From Actinomycetota bacterium (GTDB taxonomy: Bacteria > Actinomycetota > Humimicrobiia > Humimicrobiales > Humimicrobiaceae), in assembly GCA_016870675.1 (NCBI GenBank), contig VGAU01000065.1:1-8440 (forward strand): a DNA stretch of 8,440 bases. The letters are read 5' to 3'. The translations under genes were made by a program, and so were the position numbers. Under the pieces are notes generated by a model. The model was not told the origin of the DNA. It saw only the letters and a program-made list of their open reading frames with translations, and searched no databases. Positions 1-5,824 of the stretch are shown in pieces (within the stretch, counting starts at the first letter, position 1; each line of letters begins with the position of its first letter).

Positions 1-359
1 TCAAGCTGGCCAATGTTGCTTATTTGCAGGTTGTCGAATAGGTACTTTATTTTTTTTGGTCCCATAGTAGGAATTGCAAGCATTTCAACAAGCCCCGGAG
101 GAACAGTTTTTTTAAGATCTTCATAAAATTTTAAGCTACCGGTATCAAATAGTTCTTTTATCTTTTCGGCGATATGTTGCCCTATTCCTTTTATTTTTGT
201 AAGGCTGTCTATTTTTAAATCTTTTCCAAAATCAATATCCGATGCCTCAAGAGAGCGTGCGGAATTCTGGTAGGCTCTGATTTTAAAAGGATTTTCATCC
301 TTTAGTTCCAGGAGCACACTGATTTCTTTTAGAATTTTTATTACTTCTTCCTTATCCAT
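1..359 (-). CDS. polX: DNA polymerase/3'-5' exonuclease PolX, N-terminal 119 residues (polX-1, partial)
   Basis: The gene enters from the left edge, so only its N-terminus is seen. The protein begins MDKEEVIKILKEIS and carries the family signature ENPFKIRAYQNSAR near residues 22-35. Two helix-hairpin-helix motifs follow: IKGIGQHIAEKI near residues 56-67 and IPTMGPKKIKYL near 96-107. This is the Pol beta-like 8-kDa/HhH part of bacterial PolX, a family-X repair polymerase that usually also has a C-terminal PHP 3'-5' exonuclease and works in gap filling during base excision repair. The catalytic domains lie outside the window. The ATG overlaps the stop of the upstream DUF763 gene by 8 nt, which points to one transcript and coupled translation. 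No Shine-Dalgarno sequence precedes the ATG (CGTTTTTTT directly upstream). Identity is based on the two HhH motifs and the RAY signature; whether the missing part is intact is unknown. Confidence 0.9.
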   Translation of the reverse strand, partial: MDKEEVIKILKEISVLLELKDENPFKIRAYQNSARSLEASDIDFGKDLKIDSLTKIKGIGQHIAEKIKELFDTGSLKFYEDLKKTVPPGLVEMLAIPTMGPKKIKYLFDNLQISNIGQL

Positions 360-1440
360 AAAAAAACGAAAGTCTTTTGATTGCCTTTATTTTTTCTGTT
401 TTATCAATTTTACTATCTTTAACTGCATTATGTAAAATCTCGATAGAGCGGTTATAATTCTCTCTATCCACCGGGTAGGGTATACCGTCTTTACCGCCAT
501 GTGCGAAGCTAAATCTTGCCGGATCCTTTATACTGTATTTCACACCATATACCAGCTCAGAAATTAAGGCCAGGGCTCTTATTGTTTTTGGCCCCACACC
601 CTTCATTGAAAGCAGCTTTTCGAAGTTTTCAGGTTTTCTCTCATAGGTCGAGATAAAAATTTTCTCCATTCTCCTAAGGTCCATATCATCCAGTCTTATA
701 TGGTGTCTTATAGGGAGAGTATAGCTTTTTTCCTGCCAGTCTTTTATTTTCTTTAAATCCTTCAAAATATTTTGCGGTTTTTCGCGGGAAAGACCGGCAA
801 CTGTTTCTCTTGCTTTGCTGCTTTCCAGGGCTACCAGATTGATTACTTTATTCTTTTTATCACAGCATATGGCTTTATGAGGTTCGCATACGAAGCTATC
901 CAGATCCTTTGATAGCCAGTGGTATCTTCTTGCCATCCTGTTATCTTCATTCATTCCCTGCTGTATTACCGACCACATGTTCCCATCTTTGGTGAAAATA
1001 AAGCAGTGGTGATAAAGCTGATACCCATCCTGAAGTGCATTACTATCAACCTTTGCCACTATTTTGCTGCTGTATACAAGATTTCCAAAATCTTTCCCCA
1101 TCAGGTTGGCTGCATTTTCAATTTCAAGAGGAGTCTTTCTGGAAGTTCCGCCTTTTCCTCCTGCTATAAAAAAGCCCAGATCTTTTTCTAACCCTTTTAT
1201 GGATTCCTTTATAGCTCCGCAGACGGTAGTGGTAACTCCGCTGGAGTGCCAGTCAAATCCTAAAACACATCCAAAAGCCTGAAACCATAATGGGTCTGAA
1301 AGCCTCTCAAGCATTTCTGCTGCGCCATATTCAGAAACGACCAGTGATATTATCTCTCTTGACAGGTTTTTCATCCTAGTAAATAACCAGTACGGCGCTT
1401 TCCCTCTATGGAGGGGGAGGTTCACTGTTCCTGTTTTCAT
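352..1440 (-). CDS. DUF763 domain protein with C-terminal HhH motif
   Basis: A 362-residue protein that I recognise as DUF763, a family found in archaea and bacteria with no settled function. Seen in order: LPLHRGKAPYWLFTRM near residues 8-23, GFDWHSSGVTT at 61-71, GGKGGTSRKTP at 94-104, QDGYQLYHH at 137-145, QQGMN at 160-164, ARRYHWLS at 170-177, EPHKAI at 186-191, a helix-hairpin-helix-like KGVGPKTIRAL at 280-290, and FAHGGKDGIPYPVDR at 312-326. The many conserved His, Asp, Glu and Arg residues would suit an enzyme acting on DNA, and the HhH suggests DNA binding; both points are inference. The start fits the usual family N-terminus (M-x-TGT-x-x-LPLH). No Shine-Dalgarno sequence is visible upstream. 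Its stop overlaps the start of polX-1, so it is probably the first gene of a DUF763-polX operon and may act with that polymerase. Confidence 0.88.
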   Translation of the reverse strand: MKTGTVNLPLHRGKAPYWLFTRMKNLSREIISLVVSEYGAAEMLERLSDPLWFQAFGCVLGFDWHSSGVTTTVCGAIKESIKGLEKDLGFFIAGGKGGTSRKTPLEIENAANLMGKDFGNLVYSSKIVAKVDSNALQDGYQLYHHCFIFTKDGNMWSVIQQGMNEDNRMARRYHWLSKDLDSFVCEPHKAICCDKKNKVINLVALESSKARETVAGLSREKPQNILKDLKKIKDWQEKSYTLPIRHHIRLDDMDLRRMEKIFISTYERKPENFEKLLSMKGVGPKTIRALALISELVYGVKYSIKDPARFSFAHGGKDGIPYPVDRENYNRSIEILHNAVKDSKIDKTEKIKAIKRLSFFYG

Positions 1441-1664
1441 AATATAATATTTACGCTTATAGTAATTTTATTAATTTATAAGTATCTTAATTCTATCATT
1501 TATTATAAGGATAAGTGTAACATCCATAATAAATTATCACTCCATAGAATCTATAATCATATAAAATATATACTTTTATTCCCGCCCGGCCGGTTTTGCT
1601 TATGGAAATAGGAGAGGATGTACAGTAAATGTATAATTTTTTTATGAAGCAGTTTTACCTGTAT
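1441..1664. other. Intergenic region between DUF763 and pcm
   Basis: This stretch should hold the 3' end of the pcm message and the DUF763 promoter, both read on the minus strand. On the minus strand a perfect TATAAT lies at 1502-1507, about 60 nt before the DUF763 ATG, but no good -35 hexamer sits 16-18 bp upstream of it. A small GC-rich island with the palindrome CCGGCCGG is at 1586-1593. It stands out in very AT-rich DNA but cannot form a stable stem with a proper loop, so I do not call a terminator. No gene is supported here. Confidence 0.4.
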
Positions 1665-2330
1665 TTAATTCCTTCTCGTTAAGGGCACAAAAGCTACATC
1701 ACATAAACCTATTTTTTTAATCCTGGTGCCGTGTTTAATTACCTTATAAAGTGTCTGATTCCAGCTTGAAGGGCCGACAGGAATCACCATAATTCCGCCA
1801 TTTTTTAATTGTTCGATGTATGGTTGTGGAATGTGATCAGGTGCCGCGGTAACAATTATTCTGTCATACGGCGCATATTTTTCCCATCCAAGGTAGCCAT
1901 CATGGTTACTCATTTTTACATTTTTATATTTTTTCAATAATTCTTTATTTTTTTTGTACAGTGAAGTGATTATTTCCACTGTATAGACTTCTTTTGTTAT
2001 TGAAGCAAGTACTGCCACCTGATAACCAGAACCGGTGCCAATTTCTAGAACTTTTTCATTTCCGGTTAGCTCCAGACTTTCAGTCATAAGTGCAACAATA
2101 TACGGCTGTGATATTGTCTGTCCGAATCCAATAGGAAGCGGCCTATCTTCATAAGCTGAGTTTTTATATGCTTCATCAACAAAAATATCGCGGGGTACTT
2201 TTCTTAATGCATCCAGGACCTTTTTATCTTTAATTCCCCTGAAGATAATCTGGTTCTGAATCATATTGTCCCGGAGCAGTTGATATTTCTGTATATCTGA
2301 GAATTTGGTATTCTTATTTGCTCTTATCAT
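1665..2330 (-). CDS. pcm: Protein-L-isoaspartate O-methyltransferase
   Basis: This cytosolic enzyme transfers a methyl group from S-adenosylmethionine to isoaspartyl residues in aged proteins, starting their repair. The 221-residue length matches the family (about 205-220). Diagnostic features are VPRDIFVDEAY near residues 45-55, PIGFGQTISQP at 66-76, the SAM-binding motif I VLEIGTGSGYQ at 94-104, NHDGYLGW at 142-149, IIVTAAPDHIP at 158-168 and the terminal FVPLT at 214-218. The annotated ATG gives about 22 residues before the family's usual R-x-x-M-x-x-x-Q segment. The second Met (residue 23) would give 199 residues and is preceded by a weak CGGGA, so the true start could be either. Neither start has a canonical ribosome binding site. 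It is divergent from polX-2, with 84 nt between the two start codons. Confidence 0.95.
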   Translation of the reverse strand: MIRANKNTKFSDIQKYQLLRDNMIQNQIIFRGIKDKKVLDALRKVPRDIFVDEAYKNSAYEDRPLPIGFGQTISQPYIVALMTESLELTGNEKVLEIGTGSGYQVAVLASITKEVYTVEIITSLYKKNKELLKKYKNVKMSNHDGYLGWEKYAPYDRIIVTAAPDHIPQPYIEQLKNGGIMVIPVGPSSWNQTLYKVIKHGTRIKKIGLCDVAFVPLTRRN

Positions 2331-2350
2331 AACTTGTGGTATTTTGTGAT

Positions 2351-2380
2351 ATAATAACTAGCTTTAAATAGTTCAGTTAA
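2351..2380 (-). promoter_or_regulatory. Candidate sigma-70-type promoter for pcm
   Basis: Read on the minus strand, TTAACT (2375-2380, 4 of 6 matches to TTGACA) is followed after 18 bp by TATTAT (2351-2356, 5 of 6 matches to TATAAT). It lies 21-50 nt upstream of the pcm ATG. Chance matches are frequent in DNA this AT-rich, so confidence is low. Confidence 0.35.
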
Positions 2381-2386
2381 TATAAT
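2381..2386 (+). promoter_or_regulatory. Candidate -10 element for polX-2
   Basis: A perfect TATAAT on the plus strand lies 28 nt before the polX-2 ATG and directly abuts the -35 candidate of the divergent pcm promoter. If both are real, the two promoters overlap and would compete. No good -35 hexamer is seen at the right distance, and a second option, TATAAC, lies at 2393-2398. Confidence 0.25.
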
Positions 2387-2414
2387 GATTATTATAACAT
2401 AGAAATATTATAAA

Positions 2415-4232
2415 ATGATTAATTTAAAACTGGCAAATATACTTACAGATATTGCAGAAATTAAAAAATCCAGCCCTGATGATAAAAATATGCTACTGGG
2501 TCTCATAACAGCAGCACGAACACTGAGAGATAATCCTGAAAGCATTGAGAAAATCTACAGCAGCGAAAAACTCGGGCGGCCAATAAGCATAGATGAACCG
2601 GCATGCAAACTTATAAAGGAATATCTGGATACCGGAAGTATCGGATTGTATGAGGAGTTAAAATCGAAATACTCCGAAGATTTAATAAGGCTGGTAAGAA
2701 TAAGCGGGCTCGGAAAAAAGAGAATGTTTAAAATCTATGATACTTTTAATATCAAGAGCCTGGAAGATCTAAAAGATAAGCTGGTAGATAATAACAGAAT
2801 TGCTAATGTCCTTGCAGAAGCTGGTTCAGGCAAAGATAAGGCAGGTGAATCTTATACTGAAAGGCTTAAGCAATCACTGGATTATATGGAAAGCATAAGA
2901 GGAATGTTCCCCAGATGGCAAGTTGAAGTCTATTTAGATGAAATAAAAAATAGTCTTTATAAAATTAAAGATATTGAAAGATTTGTTGTTGTTGGTTCCC
3001 TGAGGAGAAAGAAATCTATAGTAAAAGACATAGATATACTTATACAGCCTTATTTTAACAATTCGTTATATGATTTTGAAAGGAGCAAAAAACTGCTGGG
3101 AGAAATCCAATCACTTAATTTTATAAAAAGATTGGTAAGCAGTGACATAAGGAAAGAAAATATAAGTGCAAGATTTGAAACTGTTTTTGGAATAGAAATC
3201 GAGTTTATTATAAGCAGCGATAAAAATTGGGCTGTAGATATGCTGTATACTACTGGGAGTAGGAAGCATGTAAAAAAATTAGAAAGAATAGCTCAGAAAA
3301 AAGGGTATTTTAAAAGCGGAAGGATAGATACCGCTGGTTTTTCTGAAAACAGCGGCGGAGGGACTGAAAATTATCTACCACCTGATGATGCCTTTTATGA
3401 GAAAAATATTTACAGTAAGTTGGATCTACAATATATACCTCCGGAACTTAGGGAGGATCTGGGAGAAATAGAGCTGGCAGAGAATTTTCTGGTGCCATCG
3501 CTTCTGACCATGGAAAATATAAAGGGTGATCTTCATATTCATTCCAGATGGAGTGATGGACTTATAAATCTTGATGATATGATTGAAAGAGTAAAAAAAT
3601 TTGATTATGAATATATAGCAATTACTGACCACACGGGGAGTAATTATTATGGCAGGGGCCTGGATGCCAAAAAACTGCAGGAAAAAATAAATTATGTTAA
3701 TGAACTGAAATCCAGATTTAAAGATTTTTATATTTTAATGGGTTCAGAAATCGAAATCAGGGGAGTTGGTAAATTAGATTATACTGAAAATATAATCAAA
3801 AAAATGGATATCGCAATCGGTTCGATGCATTCATCCTTTTTGAATACCAGAGCTGAGAATACAGCCAGAGCGGTCAGTGCAATTGAAAATAGGCACATTG
3901 ACTTTATTGCGCACCCTACAGGAGTAGTTTTTGGAAACCGAGCGCCCTATTCTATTGATGTTGACAGGTTGATTTCAGCAGCGGCTAAAAATAATAAAGC
4001 TTTGGAAATAAATTCATATTTTTTAAGAATGGATCTTAATGAGCAAAATGTCCGTAAAGCCAGAGAGATGGGGGTAAAAGTGGTTATAAATACAGATGCT
4101 CACCGTCCCAATAATATGGATATGATAAGACTGGGAGTAGATATTGCGAGAAGAGCAGGACTCCAGAAAAAAGATGTATTAAATGCGCTTGCCCTTAGGG
4201 AATTAAAAGCATGGAAGAAGCTAAGAAGTTAG
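2415..4232 (+). CDS. polX: Divergent PolX-family polymerase/PHP 3'-5' exonuclease (polX-2)
   Basis: A 605-residue protein, slightly longer than typical bacterial PolX (about 570-580). Residues 1-130 are the N-terminal DNA-binding part; the first HhH is degenerate (LGRPISIDEPACKLI where a GIG-type hairpin is expected, near 53-67), while the second, ISGLGKKRMFKI at 96-107, is normal. The polymerase palm shows GSLRRKK at 194-200 and the first two metal carboxylates in KDIDILI (D205, D207). The third, Asp in the family, aligns to E263 (IEIEFII). TTGS follows at 279-282. The PHP exonuclease domain from about 370 keeps all nine expected metal ligands: H374, H376, D381, H406, E445, H472, H500, D561, H563. 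Thus the nuclease is probably active and polymerase activity is uncertain. It is a second PolX beside the canonical polX-1. No Shine-Dalgarno sequence is present; the ATG fits the family N-terminus. The stop lies 4 nt from the stop of the convergent radical SAM gene. Confidence 0.93.
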   Translation: MINLKLANILTDIAEIKKSSPDDKNMLLGLITAARTLRDNPESIEKIYSSEKLGRPISIDEPACKLIKEYLDTGSIGLYEELKSKYSEDLIRLVRISGLGKKRMFKIYDTFNIKSLEDLKDKLVDNNRIANVLAEAGSGKDKAGESYTERLKQSLDYMESIRGMFPRWQVEVYLDEIKNSLYKIKDIERFVVVGSLRRKKSIVKDIDILIQPYFNNSLYDFERSKKLLGEIQSLNFIKRLVSSDIRKENISARFETVFGIEIEFIISSDKNWAVDMLYTTGSRKHVKKLERIAQKKGYFKSGRIDTAGFSENSGGGTENYLPPDDAFYEKNIYSKLDLQYIPPELREDLGEIELAENFLVPSLLTMENIKGDLHIHSRWSDGLINLDDMIERVKKFDYEYIAITDHTGSNYYGRGLDAKKLQEKINYVNELKSRFKDFYILMGSEIEIRGVGKLDYTENIIKKMDIAIGSMHSSFLNTRAENTARAVSAIENRHIDFIAHPTGVVFGNRAPYSIDVDRLISAAAKNNKALEINSYFLRMDLNEQNVRKAREMGVKVVINTDAHRPNNMDMIRLGVDIARRAGLQKKDVLNALALRELKAWKKLRS

Positions 4233-4236
4233 CCGT

Positions 4237-5190
4237 TTATTTCTTATAATATTTAAATATCTTCTTATCTTTAAAATCAGGTATGAATAAATCCTCTTTA
4301 CTGTTCAGTGATATATAATCTTGTGTCCAGCCAAAACTAAAACCTCTCTTTTCGGCATATTTTACCACTTCCAGATATTCTTTTGCTGTAATCATTCTAT
4401 TTAATTCAGGGTACCCGGATGCCTTATAGGTTGGATGATACTGGGCCATGATGCTCAAGTAAACATCGGTGGATAGTTCATTTTTAATAAAGTCCAGAGT
4501 CTTTTTGATTCCTCCGATATTTTCAGGTAAAACCAGCAGTCTTATCATCAGCCCCTTTAAGGCTACTCCTTGGGAGTCAACTTTAAGTCCTCCAACCTGT
4601 CTGTACATTTCTTTTACTGACTGCCGGCTATACCGGACGTATTCTTCAACCATTGAATATTTTCTGGCCATGTCGTCATCGCTGTACCTCATATCCGGCA
4701 TATAGATATCAATAATCCCATCCAGCATTTTTATAATCTTCGGGTTATCATATCCGCCGGTATTAAACACTGTGGGGACTGAAAGCCCTTTATTTCTGGC
4801 AATAGAGAGAGCTTTTACTATTTGCGGGATCCATATAGTAGGAGAGACGAAATTGATATTATGACAACTTGAATTCTGTAATTTAATCATGCTATCCGCG
4901 AGTTCCGATATACTATATTTCGCCCCATCAAATTCCTGGCTTATCTGATAGTTCTGACAGTAGACACATTTCATATTACAGTAAGTAAAGAATATAGTTC
5001 CCGAACCCCTGTTTCCTGAAATTGGAGGTTCTTCTCCATGATGAGGCATTACAGACGATATTACAGGATTGTAGCCAGCATTACAGAAACCTTTCTCTTC
5101 TGTTTTTCTGTTAACTTTGCATTTGTGGGGGCATATCACACAACTATTCAGGATTCTATCCAGTGATTCTGAAAGTTCTAAGAGTTTCAT
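4237..5190 (-). CDS. PflX-like radical SAM protein (COG1313 type)
   Basis: A 317-residue radical SAM protein related to pyruvate formate-lyase activating enzymes. The 4Fe-4S/SAM-binding motif CNMKCVYC (C71, C75, C78; CX3CX2C) is intact. An N-terminal cysteine group, CVICPHKC plus GFC (C17, C20, C24, C36), typical of the PflX subgroup, could hold a further metal centre. Other family features are GSGTIFFTYCN at 62-72, NINFVSPT at 111-118, VFNTGGYDN at 141-149, DIYMPDMRY at 161-169, AQYHP at 249-253 and FGWTQD at 286-291. The substrate of this subgroup is not established; activation of a glycyl radical enzyme is only an inference from homology, and no such enzyme is nearby. The small HTH gene lies upstream on the same strand, 52 nt away, so they may be co-transcribed. 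The start has no Shine-Dalgarno sequence. The 3' end is convergent with polX-2 with no room for a separate terminator. Confidence 0.9.
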   Translation of the reverse strand: MKLLELSESLDRILNSCVICPHKCKVNRKTEEKGFCNAGYNPVISSVMPHHGEEPPISGNRGSGTIFFTYCNMKCVYCQNYQISQEFDGAKYSISELADSMIKLQNSSCHNINFVSPTIWIPQIVKALSIARNKGLSVPTVFNTGGYDNPKIIKMLDGIIDIYMPDMRYSDDDMARKYSMVEEYVRYSRQSVKEMYRQVGGLKVDSQGVALKGLMIRLLVLPENIGGIKKTLDFIKNELSTDVYLSIMAQYHPTYKASGYPELNRMITAKEYLEVVKYAEKRGFSFGWTQDYISLNSKEDLFIPDFKDKKIFKYYKK

Positions 5191-5242
5191 ATTAAATAAG
5201 ATGCAGTTTGGGTTAAGATAATAAAATTAAGATATAATAATT

Positions 5243-5584
5243 TTACTTTTTTGTGAATGGTTTTTTTCTTTCAGCTACTTTTAAGTTGTTTTTAATTACA
5301 AGACTATCTACATAGTTGAGGGTTTTACCAATGATATGGGGATTTTTTTTCAGGATTTTTCCAATCTTATAAATTCTGTATTCCAGGAAATATTCAGGAG
5401 ATATATCCAATCCATCAGAAATTAACTCTATAGTTGTGATTGGAGGATGACTCTCTCTTTTTTTTAGTTTACTAAAATAACTATAGTTTAAATTTGTTTT
5501 GTTCGCCAGACTTCTGAGCTTTATCTTCTTTTTCTCTATTATTTCCTTTAAAGCTGTACCAAATTTTTTATTGGAATACATCAT
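5243..5584 (-). CDS. Cro/C1-type (XRE-like) helix-turn-helix protein
   Basis: A basic 113-residue protein with a single Cro/C1-type helix-turn-helix fold over about residues 8-67. The segment LRSLANKTNLNYSYFSKLKK (23-42) is the helix-turn-helix with its recognition helix, and TTIELISDGLDISPEYFLEY (50-69) matches the usual later helices. The rest is a short lysine-rich tail without a recognisable sensor domain. Such proteins bind DNA as dimers and commonly regulate their own operon; the target here is unknown. Two copies of TTAAATTAATT just upstream are possible operators. It is followed by the PflX-like gene and is divergent from the c-di-GMP gene, so either could be its target. The gene begins with tandem ATG codons (5582-5584 and 5579-5581), neither with a Shine-Dalgarno sequence. 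The HTH call is good; the function is open. Confidence 0.75.
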   Translation of the reverse strand: MMYSNKKFGTALKEIIEKKKIKLRSLANKTNLNYSYFSKLKKRESHPPITTIELISDGLDISPEYFLEYRIYKIGKILKKNPHIIGKTLNYVDSLVIKNNLKVAERKKPFTKK

Positions 5585-5824
5585 ATAAGGTTAAATTAAT
5601 TTAGGTCATTTATCACTTTAAATTAATTCTATAATATTAGGGTAAGTTCTATAAGGTTTTTAGCTGATAATAAGTTGACAATTATATCAACATTTTTAAA
5701 AAAGGAAGCTATTTTATACAGGAAATGGGTAACAGAAATAAATAATCCAATTAATGAATTATTAAAATATTTAGTATATAATTAGCGAAAAAGATTATTT
5801 ATAACAATCTTAAAAAATCAGGTA
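5585..5824. other. Divergent intergenic region, HTH gene / c-di-GMP gene
   Basis: This gene-free stretch contains the HTH repeats described separately, a second exact pair TATAAGGTT at 5584-5592 and 5650-5658, and a perfect TATAAT at 5777-5782 without a convincing -35, which could serve the plus-strand gene (leader about 35 nt). A weak inverted repeat AAGATT/AATCTT (5791-5796 and 5806-5811, 9-nt loop) lies in that leader, close to the start codon. TTGACA at 5675-5680 has no -10 at 16-18 bp. No GC-rich conserved fold such as a c-di-GMP riboswitch is apparent. Confidence 0.35.
5591..5628. repeat. Paired TTAAATTAATT repeat upstream of the HTH gene
   Basis: TTAAATTAATT occurs exactly twice, at 5591-5601 and 5618-5628, 27 bp apart. 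The first copy is inside a perfect 12-bp palindrome (TAAATTAATTTA, 5592-5603); the second is palindromic only in its core AATTAATT. Position just before the HTH start suggests possible autoregulatory operators. The AT-only sequence makes chance occurrence quite possible. Confidence 0.3.

Noticed and set aside
1581..1598. GC-rich CCGGCCGG palindrome followed by TTTT as a terminator
   Set aside because: The palindrome has no room for a loop, and alternative stems are only about 3 bp.
1408..1611. 67-codon plus-strand frame with a hydrophobic stretch over the DUF763 start and the adjoining intergenic DNA
   Set aside because: It is antisense to the well-supported DUF763 N-terminus, has no ribosome binding site or family resemblance, and its hydrophobic residues follow from AT-rich sequence.
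4249..4260. ATATTTAAATAT palindrome at the convergent polX-2/radical SAM junction as a bidirectional terminator
   Set aside because: It is AT-only, lies inside the radical SAM coding sequence and cannot form a stable hairpin.
5675..5680. TTGACA as the -35 of the c-di-GMP gene promoter
   Set aside because: At 16-18 bp downstream there is only an A-tract without a -10 match, and it lies about 145 nt before the start codon.
5675..5785. 36-codon TTG-initiated plus-strand frame (contains KEAILYRKWVTEIN) before the c-di-GMP gene
   Set aside because: No ATG, no ribosome binding site and no recognised family; such frames are expected by chance in AT-rich intergenic DNA. It might be a gene remnant, but nothing supports that.
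5786..5824. c-di-GMP riboswitch upstream of the PAS-GGDEF-HD-GYP gene
   Set aside because: The leader is almost entirely A/T and shows only a 6-bp weak inverted repeat; none of the conserved GC helices or tetraloop of the known classes is visible.
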